DNA of 64,000 nucleotides from an uncultured Spirochaetales bacterium. Its GTDB lineage: Bacteria > Spirochaetota > Spirochaetia > Sphaerochaetales > Sphaerochaetaceae. The stretch lies in the NCBI GenBank assembly GCA_949293335.1, contig CASFDA010000029.1, positions 91,192 to 155,191 of the forward strand, read 5' to 3'. The position numbers and the translations under genes are program-made. Shown piece after piece: positions 45,539-54,881 of the stretch (position 1 is the first letter of the stretch; each line of letters opens with the position of its first letter). The notes below the pieces were generated by a model, which was not told the origin of the DNA, did no database searches, and saw only the letters and a program-made list of their open reading frames with translations.

Positions 45539-46645
45539 CTAAACGTTAAACTTGAAGAATACGATATCGCCATCCTGGACGATGTACTCCCTTCCCTCCA
45601 GCCTGAGTTTTCCGTTTTCCCTGACCTTGAGTTCTGAACCATACTTAACAAGATCATCGAAACTGTATACCTCAGCCTTGATGAACCCCTTCTGGAAATC
45701 TGAATGGATTATGCCGGCACACTCAGGAGCTGTTGAACCTTCACGGAAAGTCCATGCCCTGTCCTCATCGCTTCCTGCGGTGAAGAATGTCCTAAGTCCA
45801 AGCGCTTTGTACGCAGCTCGGACAAGAGGATTGAGTCCGCTTTCCTTGAGACCAACAGACTCAAGGAACTCTTTTCTCTCCTCTTCACTCTCGAGAAGGG
45901 CTATCTCACTCTCCATCTTTCCTGAAATGACCACGACCTCGCTATTCTCCTCAGATGCGATCTTTCTGACGATCTTCACATATTCGTTCTCTTCGAGAAT
46001 GCCGTCCTCATCGACATTACAGACAAAGATCTGTGGCTTCAACGTCATGAGATGCAGGTCATAAAGAAGCTCCTTCTCCTCATCGTCAAGGCCAAGGGTC
46101 CTCAGAGGCCTGCCTTCCTCGAGCGTTTTCATAACCTTCTCATACAAGGGAAGAAGACGTTCATTCTCTTTCTGCATCTCCTTGCTCACTCTTCCCATCT
46201 TGCTCTGCTTCTGATACCTCTTCTCCACAGTTTCATAATCAGCAAGAGCAAGTTCGATGTTTATTGTCTCTATATCGCTTTTGGGATCAACTTTATTGTT
46301 GACGTGAATGATATCAGGATTCTCAAAGCATCTTACAACGTGTGCTATCACACCAACTTCCCTTATCGATGCAAGGAACTTGTTCCCTAGGCCCTCCCCT
46401 TTGCTTGCCCCTTTGACAAGACCTGCGATGTCAACGAACTCCACTGTCGCAGGAACAACACGCTTTGGTGGAATGAGCTCTACTATCTTGTCGAGCCTCG
46501 GGTCAGGAACTGCGACCATACCGACGTTCGGGTCGATCGTGCAGAACGGATAATTGGCTGCCTCTGCAGAACTGGATGTGACAGCTGAGAAAATAGTGGA
46601 CTTCCCCACGTTTGGGAGTCCTACGATACCGCAATTGAGCGCCAT
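45539..46645 (-). CDS. ychF: YchF-family P-loop ATPase
   Basis: A 368-residue Obg-related P-loop protein that binds ATP rather than GTP and associates with ribosomes. Walker A is VGLPNVGKSTIFSAV. PFCTIDPNVGMVAVPD, DIAGLVKGASKGEGLGNKFLA and a C-terminal TGS-type domain (VYSFDDLVKYGS, IVQDGDIVFFKFNV) are present. Length and order of domains are normal. It is divergent from hflX (54 bp). Confidence 0.96.
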   Translation of the reverse strand: MALNCGIVGLPNVGKSTIFSAVTSSSAEAANYPFCTIDPNVGMVAVPDPRLDKIVELIPPKRVVPATVEFVDIAGLVKGASKGEGLGNKFLASIREVGVIAHVVRCFENPDIIHVNNKVDPKSDIETINIELALADYETVEKRYQKQSKMGRVSKEMQKENERLLPLYEKVMKTLEEGRPLRTLGLDDEEKELLYDLHLMTLKPQIFVCNVDEDGILEENEYVKIVRKIASEENSEVVVISGKMESEIALLESEEERKEFLESVGLKESGLNPLVRAAYKALGLRTFFTAGSDEDRAWTFREGSTAPECAGIIHSDFQKGFIKAEVYSFDDLVKYGSELKVRENGKLRLEGREYIVQDGDIVFFKFNV

Positions 46646-46699
46646 GCTTTTCCTCCGGTTTGAAATCTATCATAATTCGCAAAGAAAGAGAAAGGAAAA

Positions 46700-47983
46700 A
46701 TGGAGAGCATCAGGACTGAAGAGGTCAAGAACGTCCTTCTGGTGACCACACATACCAGAAATGAAGGTGAAAGAAGGGAATACATTAAAGACGCAGAGAC
46801 AAGGCGGCTAATCGACACACTGGGGTACAGGATCGTCTATCAGCATAGTCCGACGCTCAGAGAGGAGAACCCGAACACATACATCGGGAAGGGGCAAGCG
46901 GAAGAAGTGAGGGACATCGCACTTTCGTACGGCCCAGATATGATCATATTCGATTCCATCCTCACGCCAAGACAAGGGAAGAACCTTGAACTGATAACGG
47001 GTTTTGAAATCATGGACAGGGAAAGCCTGATAATCACTATATTCGAGGAGAATGCGCACAGCCGGGAAGCCAAGCTTGAGCTGGAGAAAGCAAGGCTTAC
47101 ATACCTCAGGCCGAGACTGCAGGACAGAAAGGCATCATATTCGCAGCAGAGAGGTGGTGTGAGAGGAGCAAAAGGCGAAGGAGAGAGGGAGATCGAACTC
47201 ATCAGACGAAACATGGATCGTTTTCTGTTCTCAATAGAGAAAGAGCTGGAGAAGATCAGGAAAACCAGAAAGATACAGAGAAAAGAGAGGGAGAAGGGAG
47301 AACTTTTTTCCTTTGCGCTCACGGGATATACAAACTCTGGCAAATCATCTCTCCTGAATCTCCTCACTGAGAGTTCAACGCTTGTCGAGGACAAACTCTT
47401 TGCCACTTTGGATACGACAGTAAGGAAGATGCGGCTTTCAACAGGACAGGAAATACTAATCTCGGATACGGTAGGATTCATCAGCGATCTGCCCCACTCC
47501 CTCATCGAGGCCTTCTCGTCCACTCTTGAAGAGGCATTATCCGCATCGAGGATCATAATCGTACTCGATCTATCGCATCCCGACGTGATGATGACATACG
47601 AAGTGACCAAAACCACACTTCAGGAGCTCGGCGCTTTTGACAAGGTCGCACTTGTAGTCCTGAACAAATCCGACATGATTGACAATGACATTGCATACCA
47701 GAACCTGCTGGCCCTTCCATTCAGGACAGTGACTACCTCTGTAAAGAAAAGAGAAGGCATTGACGAACTGAAAAAGGCCCTAGCGGAGATACTCGAAGAA
47801 GAATATGGGCGATATGAATTCAAATTGGGACTGGAAAAGAGTCTCTGGCCGTATGTCAGAGAGGGGGACGCAATAGAAAAAGTGGACTATCTGGATGATT
47901 TGCAGATAGTCCATATGAGAATCAGGCGGAGAAATTTTCCGTATTATCAATCAATAGTCGAAAAGATAAAGACATCCGATTGA
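46700..47983 (+). CDS. hflX: Ribosome-associated GTPase HflX
   Basis: 427 residues. The N-terminal HflX domain contains YIGKGQAEEVRDIA and IIFDSILTPRQGKNLE, and a coiled linker has RLTYLRPRLQDRKASYSQQRGG. The GTPase domain has ALTGYTNSGKSSLLN, FATLDTTVRKM, ISDTVGFISDLPHSLIEAF and LNKSD. HflX splits stalled ribosomes under stress. The 3' end overlaps the convergent outer-membrane-type gene by 33 bp. Confidence 0.95.
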   Translation: MESIRTEEVKNVLLVTTHTRNEGERREYIKDAETRRLIDTLGYRIVYQHSPTLREENPNTYIGKGQAEEVRDIALSYGPDMIIFDSILTPRQGKNLELITGFEIMDRESLIITIFEENAHSREAKLELEKARLTYLRPRLQDRKASYSQQRGGVRGAKGEGEREIELIRRNMDRFLFSIEKELEKIRKTRKIQRKEREKGELFSFALTGYTNSGKSSLLNLLTESSTLVEDKLFATLDTTVRKMRLSTGQEILISDTVGFISDLPHSLIEAFSSTLEEALSASRIIIVLDLSHPDVMMTYEVTKTTLQELGAFDKVALVVLNKSDMIDNDIAYQNLLALPFRTVTTSVKKREGIDELKKALAEILEEEYGRYEFKLGLEKSLWPYVREGDAIEKVDYLDDLQIVHMRIRRRNFPYYQSIVEKIKTSD

Positions 47984-48457
47984 GCCAGAGCCTGCAATAT
48001 CGAGCTTTGGCAATATGCCGACACCTAGACCGACGCGAAGATAGAGCAGGATCGGATAGTCAGGTATCTGATACTCAAGCCCCGCCTCGGCAAGAACATC
48101 GAGATAGAACTCAGAAGAACCTCCATGATATGGGAAAAGTCCGAACATCGATACCTTCGCACCTACAGTGATAGGTATATGGTGAGGCCCGTCAATCTGC
48201 CAGTCATACACCTCATAGGCAACGCCCACATCGCCACCGAAACTCGAGTATGAGCCGATCTTGATCAGATTGATTCCTATGTTGGCATTGATATCGAACT
48301 TGCCGAATCCGAATTTCATACCAAGGCCTGTATTGGTTCCAAGGTTAAGACCAAGGCCAACATCACCGTTCTTGAGCGTTCCTGAAGTTTCAGTTGCTGC
48401 AAAAACGGGGAATGCAAAAATCATTATCAGTAAAGTTAGAACGATGAATTTCTTCAT
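47951..48457 (-). CDS. Exported protein, probable outer-membrane beta-barrel
   Basis: 168 residues from the ATG at 48457, preceded by TGGAGG. The longer frame is rejected. It has a Sec signal peptide MKKFIVLTLLIMIFAFPVFA. The mature part is glycine-rich alternating strands (DVGLGLNLGTNTGLGMKFG, IPDYPILLYLRVGLGVGIL) ending in L-F-D-Y. It looks like a small outer-membrane porin or OmpA-like barrel. No named family was recognised. It converges with hflX and overlaps it slightly. Confidence 0.65.
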   Translation of the reverse strand: MKKFIVLTLLIMIFAFPVFAATETSGTLKNGDVGLGLNLGTNTGLGMKFGFGKFDINANIGINLIKIGSYSSFGGDVGVAYEVYDWQIDGPHHIPITVGAKVSMFGLFPYHGGSSEFYLDVLAEAGLEYQIPDYPILLYLRVGLGVGILPKLDIAGSGSIGCLYLFDY

Positions 48458-48564
48458 TTCATGCCTCCATCTACAAAACTGTATTTTATCATGTAACCGA
48501 AAAACAAGAATTAGATTTTTCCCAATCACTTGTAGTCTGTTTTGGAAAATCAGATAATCAGGCT

Positions 48565-49566
48565 GTGAAAGAGACCCTGTTCTGCAAAACTGAAGATGAA
48601 ATTGTAAAGCTGCTCTCCCTGGATGCTCCTTTTCAGGCGAGAATAATCAAAAGCCATCTAGTAAAGGGAAATTCTGATTTCTCAAAGATGACGAACCTTC
48701 CCAAGAAAATAAGGGAACGCCTTGGCACTTCTGCACTCACAAGTTCAGTACTGGAAGTAAGCGAGAGTGAATCCAGCGTAAAACTACTTATAGAACTGCA
48801 TGATGGCCTCAGGATCGAAGCTGTCAGGCTCTCGGATGGAAAAGGCAGATACACAGCTTGCCTCTCAAGCCAGGTCGGATGTCAGATGGGATGTGCCTTC
48901 TGCAAAACCGGGACCATGGGCTTCATCAGGAATCTGACAGGTGGGGAGATCGTCGAGGAGTTCGTGCACCTGATTTCACTCGGAGAAGAGATCGGGCATA
49001 TTGTGTTCATGGGAATGGGAGAAGCTTTGGTCAACCTCAAGAATGTCATGGATGCTCTGCAGGAACTACATAACCCATCTTCATTCAATATTTCGTACAG
49101 GAAGATAACAATATCCACATCAGGTTATGTTCCAGGTATAAGGCGTCTTACAGAACTCTCTCTTCCAGTAAAACTCGCAGTCTCACTGGTAAGCGCGAAC
49201 GACAAGACAAGATCGGATATCATGAAAATAAACAGGCGCTATCCGCTTTCTGAGCTGAAAACATCACTCATCGAGTTCCAGAAGAGAGGAGGAAAGAGGA
49301 TCACTCTCGAATACTGCCTGCTTTCAGGTGTGAACACATCACAGGAAAGCGCAAGGGAAGTCGCAAGATTCGCAAGAGGACTGGAAGTGCTGATCAACCT
49401 GATTCCATGGAATCCTGTAGAGGGAATGCCTTTCTCCTCCCCTACAGAGAGGGAAGCTCTTGCATTTACCCGCTATCTCAAGGAGATGGGGATCAACGTG
49501 ACAATCCGCCTTTCAAAAGGAAGGGACATCAACGGAGCCTGCGGGCAACTTGCAACCGAGAACTGA
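48565..49566 (+). CDS. rlmN: Dual-specificity 23S rRNA/tRNA adenine-C2 methyltransferase
   Basis: A radical-SAM enzyme that methylates A2503 of 23S rRNA and A37 of some tRNAs. The 4Fe-4S motif CxxxCxxC is CQMGCAFC (~residue 110). GMGEALVNLKNV and ISTSGYVPGI are conserved, and the methyl-carrying cysteine lies in RGRDINGACGQL-type sequence (SKGRDINGACGQL) near the C-terminus. 333 residues, a little short for the family. The start is GTG with a weak ribosome-binding site. A Cfr-like activity (C8) cannot be excluded by sequence alone but is less likely. Confidence 0.9.
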   Translation: MKETLFCKTEDEIVKLLSLDAPFQARIIKSHLVKGNSDFSKMTNLPKKIRERLGTSALTSSVLEVSESESSVKLLIELHDGLRIEAVRLSDGKGRYTACLSSQVGCQMGCAFCKTGTMGFIRNLTGGEIVEEFVHLISLGEEIGHIVFMGMGEALVNLKNVMDALQELHNPSSFNISYRKITISTSGYVPGIRRLTELSLPVKLAVSLVSANDKTRSDIMKINRRYPLSELKTSLIEFQKRGGKRITLEYCLLSGVNTSQESAREVARFARGLEVLINLIPWNPVEGMPFSSPTEREALAFTRYLKEMGINVTIRLSKGRDINGACGQLATEN

Positions 49567-50289
49567 TCATTCTGTGACGGCCATCAGGTTTTCAACATTA
49601 TCTTCCACTACTTCCAGAAGGGCGTTTCTGCCAACACGCTCAGGGAAATTCCGCCAGACGACTATATCTGCGTCACTGACCTCTGCAAATGGGGATGCCA
49701 CAGGATTGTGGACATTGTCTATGATCAGGTCATAATCGCCTTCCCCTGCTCCCCTGATCTCCTCTGCCGAAGGGCTTGCAGGCCCGAAAGTACCTGCTAC
49801 ATTCAGCCCGAGATCCTGTGCAAGCGGAAGCTGCATTGTATGACAAAGCACCTTCATATCCTTAATCGGGGAAGAGGCGATCACATCGCGCATTTTCTCG
49901 ATATAGGAAACATACTCATCAAGACGCGGCACAGTATTCATTTGAGATGCAATCTTCTCAACTTCTTTCGTGATGTTCTCTATGCTGTTTCCTGTATTTA
50001 TCTGGATATCCACTCTGTCAGGATTCTCGATGTTGCCCCCGATCGTCCTCATCATGCCCTCGTAACCTGCATAGCAGAACAAGTCCGCATTCATAAGGAG
50101 AGCGACATCCGATGGCTTCAGTTCATATTCAGGAGGATGGCGAAGCGACGATGGAGCGATAGAAACGACGTCATCAAGTCCTGCCAGATCCATGTAAGAC
50201 GCAACCCAGCTGGTAGATGCTACATATGAAGCAGCAAAAAGTGCTGATGAAAGCACCAGAACAAGAAATAACAATAATAGTTTTTTCAT
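49567..50289 (-). CDS. Zinc/manganese ABC transporter substrate-binding protein
   Basis: 240 residues with a signal peptide (LLLLFLVLVLSSALFA). Metal-binding protein family (ZnuA/TroA) features include HPPEYELKPSDVALLMNADL (the first His ligand), LCHTMQLPLAQDLGL (second His) and a Cys-free C-terminus. At 240 residues it is shorter than the usual ~300, and the acidic/His-rich loop of ZnuA is absent, so zinc versus manganese is open. The ATG overlaps the permease stop by 4 bp. It is the last gene of the ATPase-permease-binding protein operon. Confidence 0.85.
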   Translation of the reverse strand: MKKLLLLFLVLVLSSALFAASYVASTSWVASYMDLAGLDDVVSIAPSSLRHPPEYELKPSDVALLMNADLFCYAGYEGMMRTIGGNIENPDRVDIQINTGNSIENITKEVEKIASQMNTVPRLDEYVSYIEKMRDVIASSPIKDMKVLCHTMQLPLAQDLGLNVAGTFGPASPSAEEIRGAGEGDYDLIIDNVHNPVASPFAEVSDADIVVWRNFPERVGRNALLEVVEDNVENLMAVTE

Positions 50290-51098
50290 TCTCCCCTCCT
50301 TTTAGGGACAAATATATAAAACAATCCGGATGTTATAGCGATAGCACCAGATGGGGGAACATCCAGATAAAGCGCTGCGATATACCCGATCAAGGCTGTC
50401 ATGAATCCGAATACAGAGCTGTAGACAAAAAGTTCCATAAGCCCTCTGGCTCTCTTATATGCAACAATCACAGGTATCATAAGGAGAGCATCGATGAGAA
50501 GGGCTCCGACAAAACGCATTGAGAGGGCGACTGTAAGGGCAAGAAGAAAGACCATGATGCTCTCGTGCATGTTGATATTGCCATTCACGGAAAGGGCAAC
50601 ATCCCTGTCGAAGAATATCAGGGAAATTGTCCTGAAGAAGAGTATCACATAGATAAACAGAGCAGATGAGAGAATGATGAAAGATACAAGCTCAAGGCGA
50701 CCGATTGTGAAAGGGGATCCCCAGAGCATATCGAGAGTGTCTTTCGAAGGCACATCCGCGAGGCTTGCCAGAAGGGATGCAATGGCAACAGACATGACCA
50801 TCAGGACCGATGAGGAGATTCCCAGATTCAGGTTCTTCCGCCTTCCCAGAAAGAGGACAAGAGATACTATCGACATGCTTGCGACTATATATACCGGTAG
50901 TGTCGGAAGCGAGAACACAAGAGAGATCGCACCTCCGAGTATGAGGCCATGCATCAGTGTATAGCGTATAGGAAGGAGATTAAGGCGCAGGACCATCACC
51001 CCACAGAGCGGGAAGGACGCTCCGGAGATCAATATCGCAAGAAAACCACGGAGTATCGGAGGAAGGAGCAATAGATCAATCAAGATGCCCTCCTTCAA
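50286..51098 (-). CDS. Zinc/manganese ABC transporter permease (ZnuB/TroC family)
   Basis: A 270-residue inner-membrane protein with about eight helices. The family core is present: GVMVLRLNLLPIRYTLMHGLILGGA near the N-terminus (arginine and histidine-bearing loop) and RFVGALLIDALLMIPVIVAYK further on, where the coupling region lies. It overlaps the ATPase gene upstream by 23 bp and the binding-protein gene downstream by 4 bp. Confidence 0.87.
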   Translation of the reverse strand: MKEGILIDLLLLPPILRGFLAILISGASFPLCGVMVLRLNLLPIRYTLMHGLILGGAISLVFSLPTLPVYIVASMSIVSLVLFLGRRKNLNLGISSSVLMVMSVAIASLLASLADVPSKDTLDMLWGSPFTIGRLELVSFIILSSALFIYVILFFRTISLIFFDRDVALSVNGNINMHESIMVFLLALTVALSMRFVGALLIDALLMIPVIVAYKRARGLMELFVYSSVFGFMTALIGYIAALYLDVPPSGAIAITSGLFYIFVPKRRGE

Positions 51099-52077
51099 GA
51101 TGGAAACGGGGCCACGACAGGAAATCGTTCACGCTCTTGTCATGACTTACAAGTAGGATTGTCGGCATTTCCGAAAATGTCAGGGAAGAAATGAGTTTCG
51201 CGAAGTTCTCCTTGCTCTCCCTGTCCAGATTTGCAGTAGGCTCATCAAGAAGGAGAAGTCGTGCCTTTCCCGCCAGAGCTCTGGCGATATTCACTTTCTC
51301 CTTCTCGCCTCCTGAAAGGGAAAAATAATTCCTGTCCTTCAGGTGATAGCAACCAGTTCGGCGCATCGAAAGCTCGATCTCTTCTTCGCTCACCCTTTTC
51401 CCCTGAGCCATTGAAACGACTTCCCTGCTAGTCAGTGGATATGGAGAGATATCCATATGCTGCTTTATGTACGCTGTGTCACGCACACCTGGTTTGCCGT
51501 CAAAGAGGACAGTTCCTTCATATTTCAGAAGGGAAAGTATGCATTTGATCAGTGTGCTCTTTCCAGATCCGTTCTCTCCCTCGAGAATGACAGTATCCCC
51601 GCTGTTGAGCACGAATGAGACATCGGAGAGTATTTTTCTCTTCCCATCATATGCGAACGACAGATTCTTCACATCCAGACGCAATCCAGATGTTAGATTC
51701 GCTTTCTTTCTCAGTTTCACATAATTCGCATCGAGGGTATCGTCAGGATCAATCAGGCTTTCAGTGACACACTTTATCCTCTCTGTCTTTTCCCTGTAGG
51801 AAACATCAACCCCATAGCGTCCATATAATCTGAGCGCGCCTTCGCTTATAAGATCGACATTTACATGCTTTATCCCCAGTCTGATCGTAAGTGTCGCTGC
51901 AGCGATCCCTGAAATCGAATCATGGAGAAACAGTTCATCAGGACTATACTCTTTCAGTATTTTCTCGTTCTCAAGCTGAAAGAGAGGATGAAGCCATTTG
52001 CCATCTGAGGAGAAAATCAAATCAGAAAGATGGAAGAGTTCCAGAGTATGCCCTTTTGAAAGTCTATCCTTGTACAT
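51076..52077 (-). CDS. Metal ABC transporter ATPase with N-terminal DUF1893 domain
   Basis: 334 residues from the ATG at 52077 (a GTG frame extends six codons further). Residues ~1-110 match DUF1893 (TM1506 family, a cytidine-deaminase-like fold): HLSDLIFSSDGKWLHPLFQL, ISGIAAATLTIRLGIKHV, LISEGALRLYGRYGVDVSY. The ABC ATPase then follows (~135-334), with Walker A EGENGSGKSTLI, signature SLSGGEKEKVNIARA, Walker B LLLLDEPTANLD and SHDKS. Together with the permease and binding protein it forms a ZnuABC-type uptake system. What the extra domain does is unknown; sensing of a metal or metabolite is one possibility. It lies 72 bp downstream of alaS, after a terminator. Confidence 0.87.
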   Translation of the reverse strand: MYKDRLSKGHTLELFHLSDLIFSSDGKWLHPLFQLENEKILKEYSPDELFLHDSISGIAAATLTIRLGIKHVNVDLISEGALRLYGRYGVDVSYREKTERIKCVTESLIDPDDTLDANYVKLRKKANLTSGLRLDVKNLSFAYDGKRKILSDVSFVLNSGDTVILEGENGSGKSTLIKCILSLLKYEGTVLFDGKPGVRDTAYIKQHMDISPYPLTSREVVSMAQGKRVSEEEIELSMRRTGCYHLKDRNYFSLSGGEKEKVNIARALAGKARLLLLDEPTANLDRESKENFAKLISSLTFSEMPTILLVSHDKSVNDFLSWPRFHLEGGHLD

Positions 52078-52126
52078 GCGCCAAGATAATAGCACAAAGA
52101 GATAAGGAGGAAAACATCAAAAACAA

Positions 52127-52142
52127 AGGGGCATATGCCCCT
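52127..52142 (-). terminator. Terminator of alaS
   Basis: A perfect 16-bp palindrome AGGGGCATATGCCCCT followed, in the minus direction, by TTTGTTTTTG. It separates alaS from the metal transporter genes. Confidence 0.8.
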
Positions 52143-52148
52143 CTGCAA

Positions 52149-53942
52149 TTACTTCTCAAGAACTGCCTTGATCCTTCTGATTCCTGCAGACGAAGACTGC
52201 TCCTTGAGTATCCTGAAGTGCCCCATCGCACCAGTATGAGTCACATGCGGACCTCCGCATACCTCTTTCGAGACATCACCGATTGTATATACAGTCACCT
52301 TCTCGCCATATTTTGAATCAAAGAAAGCGATTGCCCCTTCTGCGCGTGCTTCCTCGAGCGTCTTCGTCTCGACAACAACTGGAAGATCCCTGGATATCCA
52401 CTCATTGACCAGATCCTCAACTTCCTTGAGTTCCTCCTTTGTCATTGGAGCAGGATGAGTAAAGTCAAATCTGAGACGTTCTGCCGTGATATTGCTTCCC
52501 TTCTGTCCTACATGAGTGCCCAGTACCTTCCTCAGGGCTGCATGGAGAAGATGGGTTGCTGTATGCAGTGCTGTCGTCTGCTCGCTATGATCCGCCAGAC
52601 CGCCCTTGAATTGCTGCTCAGCGCCACTTCTCGAGAGTTCCTGATGCTTCTTGAAAGCTTCCTCAAAGCCTTTTTTATCTACTGTAAATCCATTTTCCCC
52701 TGCCAGTTCCTCAGTGAGCTCAATAGGGAAACCATAAGTGTCATAGAGCTTGAACGCGAGACGGCCAGAAATGATGCGGCTGTTTCCTTTCATGAGGTTC
52801 GGGAGCATCTTCTCGAATTCCTTCTCTCCCTTCTGCAGCGTTTCAGAGAATTTCTCCTCCTCCTTCTCGAGCTCTGAATGGATGAAATCCACGTGTTCCT
52901 TCAGTTCAGGATATGGATCTGAATAGAGAGAGAGGACTACATCGCTGAGTCCAGAGAGGAAAGCACCTTCGATTCCAAGCTTCTTTCCATGTCTCACTGC
53001 CCTTCTGATCAGCCTCCTGAGAATATAGCCCTGTCCAACATTGGAAGGAGCGACACCTTTCTGATCGCCAAGGATGAATACACTTGTCCTCACGTGATCA
53101 GAGATGATGCGGATCGAGATATCATCCTCCTCCTTTTCGCCATATTTCTTTCCTGAAAGCTTCTCGATTTCCCTTATTATCGGCTGGAACACCTCTGTCT
53201 CATAAACACTCTTCTTTCCCTCGAGGATCGCTACTGTCCTCTCGATGCCCATACCTGTGTCGACACACTTTCTCTCCATCTCGACAAAGCTTCCATCGGC
53301 CTCTTTCCTATAGCCCATGAAGACGTCATTCCAGATCTCGAAGAACTTGCCGCATTTGCAGCCTGGACCACAGTCAGGACCACAAGCAGGCCGTCCGGTG
53401 TCAATGAACATCTCAGAATCAGGACCGCATGGCCCTGTCTCTCCGGCAGGACCCCACCAGTTGTCTTCCCTTCCCTTTGGGAATATGTGTTCTTCTGGAA
53501 TTCCATGACTCATCCAGGCCTCTTTCGCGACGCTGTCAAAAGGAACTTCATCATCCCCTTTGAATATTGTCACATAGAGATTATCCTTCTCTATTCCAAG
53601 AACCTCAGTGAGGAACTCGAACGAATATGCGATTGCCTCTTTCTTGAAGTAATCTCCAAGTGACCAGTTTCCGAGCATCTCGAAGAATGTGAGGTGATGA
53701 GGATCACCCACGCTGTCTATATCACCAGTACGGATACATTTCTGATAATCAGTGAGCCTTTTCCCCTGCGGATGTTCTGCGCCGAGAATATAAGGCACCA
53801 GAGGATGCATTCCGGCTGTAGTGAAAAGCACAGTCGGATCGTTTTCAGGTATCAATGAGGATCCTGAAATCTGCTTATGTCCCTTTGAGACGAAGAAATC
53901 TACGAAACTCTTCCTCAATTCATTTGCATTAAGTGTTTTCAT
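52149..53942 (-). CDS. alaS: Alanyl-tRNA synthetase, short form lacking C-Ala domain
   Basis: 597 residues, against ~875 for E. coli AlaRS. The catalytic domain is complete (TTAGMHPLVPYILG, RTGDIDSVGDPHHLTFFEML). The zinc-type insert is CGPDCGPGCKCGKF, and the GKKLGIEGAFL region is present. The editing domain keeps HTATHLLHAALRKVLG and CGGPHVTHTG. The C-terminal C-Ala/DHHA1 domain is missing, which matches spirochaetal AlaRS proteins of about 600 residues. Loss of C-Ala usually lowers tRNA affinity, yet editing should remain. The ATG is at 53942. Confidence 0.95.
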   Translation of the reverse strand: MKTLNANELRKSFVDFFVSKGHKQISGSSLIPENDPTVLFTTAGMHPLVPYILGAEHPQGKRLTDYQKCIRTGDIDSVGDPHHLTFFEMLGNWSLGDYFKKEAIAYSFEFLTEVLGIEKDNLYVTIFKGDDEVPFDSVAKEAWMSHGIPEEHIFPKGREDNWWGPAGETGPCGPDSEMFIDTGRPACGPDCGPGCKCGKFFEIWNDVFMGYRKEADGSFVEMERKCVDTGMGIERTVAILEGKKSVYETEVFQPIIREIEKLSGKKYGEKEEDDISIRIISDHVRTSVFILGDQKGVAPSNVGQGYILRRLIRRAVRHGKKLGIEGAFLSGLSDVVLSLYSDPYPELKEHVDFIHSELEKEEEKFSETLQKGEKEFEKMLPNLMKGNSRIISGRLAFKLYDTYGFPIELTEELAGENGFTVDKKGFEEAFKKHQELSRSGAEQQFKGGLADHSEQTTALHTATHLLHAALRKVLGTHVGQKGSNITAERLRFDFTHPAPMTKEELKEVEDLVNEWISRDLPVVVETKTLEEARAEGAIAFFDSKYGEKVTVYTIGDVSKEVCGGPHVTHTGAMGHFRILKEQSSSAGIRRIKAVLEK

Positions 53943-53981
53943 AACGGAAAAATCCTATTCTTATAAATAGGAATGGTCAAC

Positions 53982-54881
53982 TCAGAAAAGGTCTGGCGTG
54001 AGGTCTGTAAAACGGGCTTTCCTTTCCTTAGAGCCAAGAAGGACCTTCACATCTGAAACTCCCCTGTATATCCTTGAGCCAAGCATCAGTCTCTTTCTCG
54101 GATACACCAATGTCTCCTCTTCGGAAAGATGACGGGAAATGAACCGTATGCTGTTCTCGGCCTCATCGAAGACCTTCCATGACGGGCCTCCATCTTTCTC
54201 TTCCATGATGATCACTATTTTTGAGATGGCAGCAAGAAGTCTGTTCCTTAGTGCCTGATGCCACCTCGAAGGCTTAACAGTAAGACCTATCGGAGAGATG
54301 ATAAGTCCTTCCCCTTCCAATATTCCTTTCATATATGGAAGGCTCTCCCTGCTCTCTGCTCTCAGAGGAAATGTATATAGGACAGCGACCACTTGTCCCT
54401 TCATCCTGAGCATCGTCGAGACAGAAAAGAGAGGGAGACCGGGTTCAAGGGAGGAAAATAGCGTTCCGCCAAGTCCGCTCATGGAAAGTACAAGCTCCAT
54501 CGTCTTGTCCTTTGCACTCTCAGAAGGAAGGAACGGGCCGAGGATAGTAACCCCTCGCTCTTCCATCAATTCCTTTTTTCCAATCCCATAGATGAACGGA
54601 ATCGGGAAAGGCCCTTCCAGAAGGCCGGGATCCACACTTTCTGAAGGAATAGAGAAGATCTTTCCCTTAAGCTTGCTGTAAGCTGAACGGACATTTCTCC
54701 AAGCATCCTCATACTCCATCGCCATGGATCCGAAAAAAGAAGAAACCTGCGGGAACGGCCTATTCTTTCCCATGCTTTCTTCTAGAGAGAGAAGCGTACT
54801 ATAGCTCTTTTTGAAGTCATATCCATTTACTGCCATGATCGCTTCATGGATCATTGCCCGGTCAAGAGAATCTGACGACAT
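53982..54881 (-). CDS. Divergent DprA/Smf-like protein
   Basis: 299 residues. The core resembles the Rossmann-like DNA-processing protein DprA: PIPFIYGIGKKELMEERGVTI-like entry, GQVVAVLYTFPLRAESRESLP, then RNRLLAAISKIVIIMEE (compare RNRIIAGLS in DprA) and a C-terminal repeated domain. The DprA hallmarks VGSRxxS and SGLAxGID are replaced by ILGPFLPSESA and SLEPGLPLFSV. DprA loads RecA on incoming single-stranded DNA during transformation. This copy may have lost or altered that role. It overlaps the PanE-like gene by 20 bp and lies 39 bp upstream of alaS, probably one operon. Confidence 0.55.
   Translation of the reverse strand: MSSDSLDRAMIHEAIMAVNGYDFKKSYSTLLSLEESMGKNRPFPQVSSFFGSMAMEYEDAWRNVRSAYSKLKGKIFSIPSESVDPGLLEGPFPIPFIYGIGKKELMEERGVTILGPFLPSESAKDKTMELVLSMSGLGGTLFSSLEPGLPLFSVSTMLRMKGQVVAVLYTFPLRAESRESLPYMKGILEGEGLIISPIGLTVKPSRWHQALRNRLLAAISKIVIIMEEKDGGPSWKVFDEAENSIRFISRHLSEEETLVYPRKRLMLGSRIYRGVSDVKVLLGSKERKARFTDLTPDLF

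Noticed and set aside
46840..47616. A 258-codon minus-strand frame opposite hflX
   Set aside because: It is serine/leucine-rich, antisense to a clear HflX GTPase, and matches no family.
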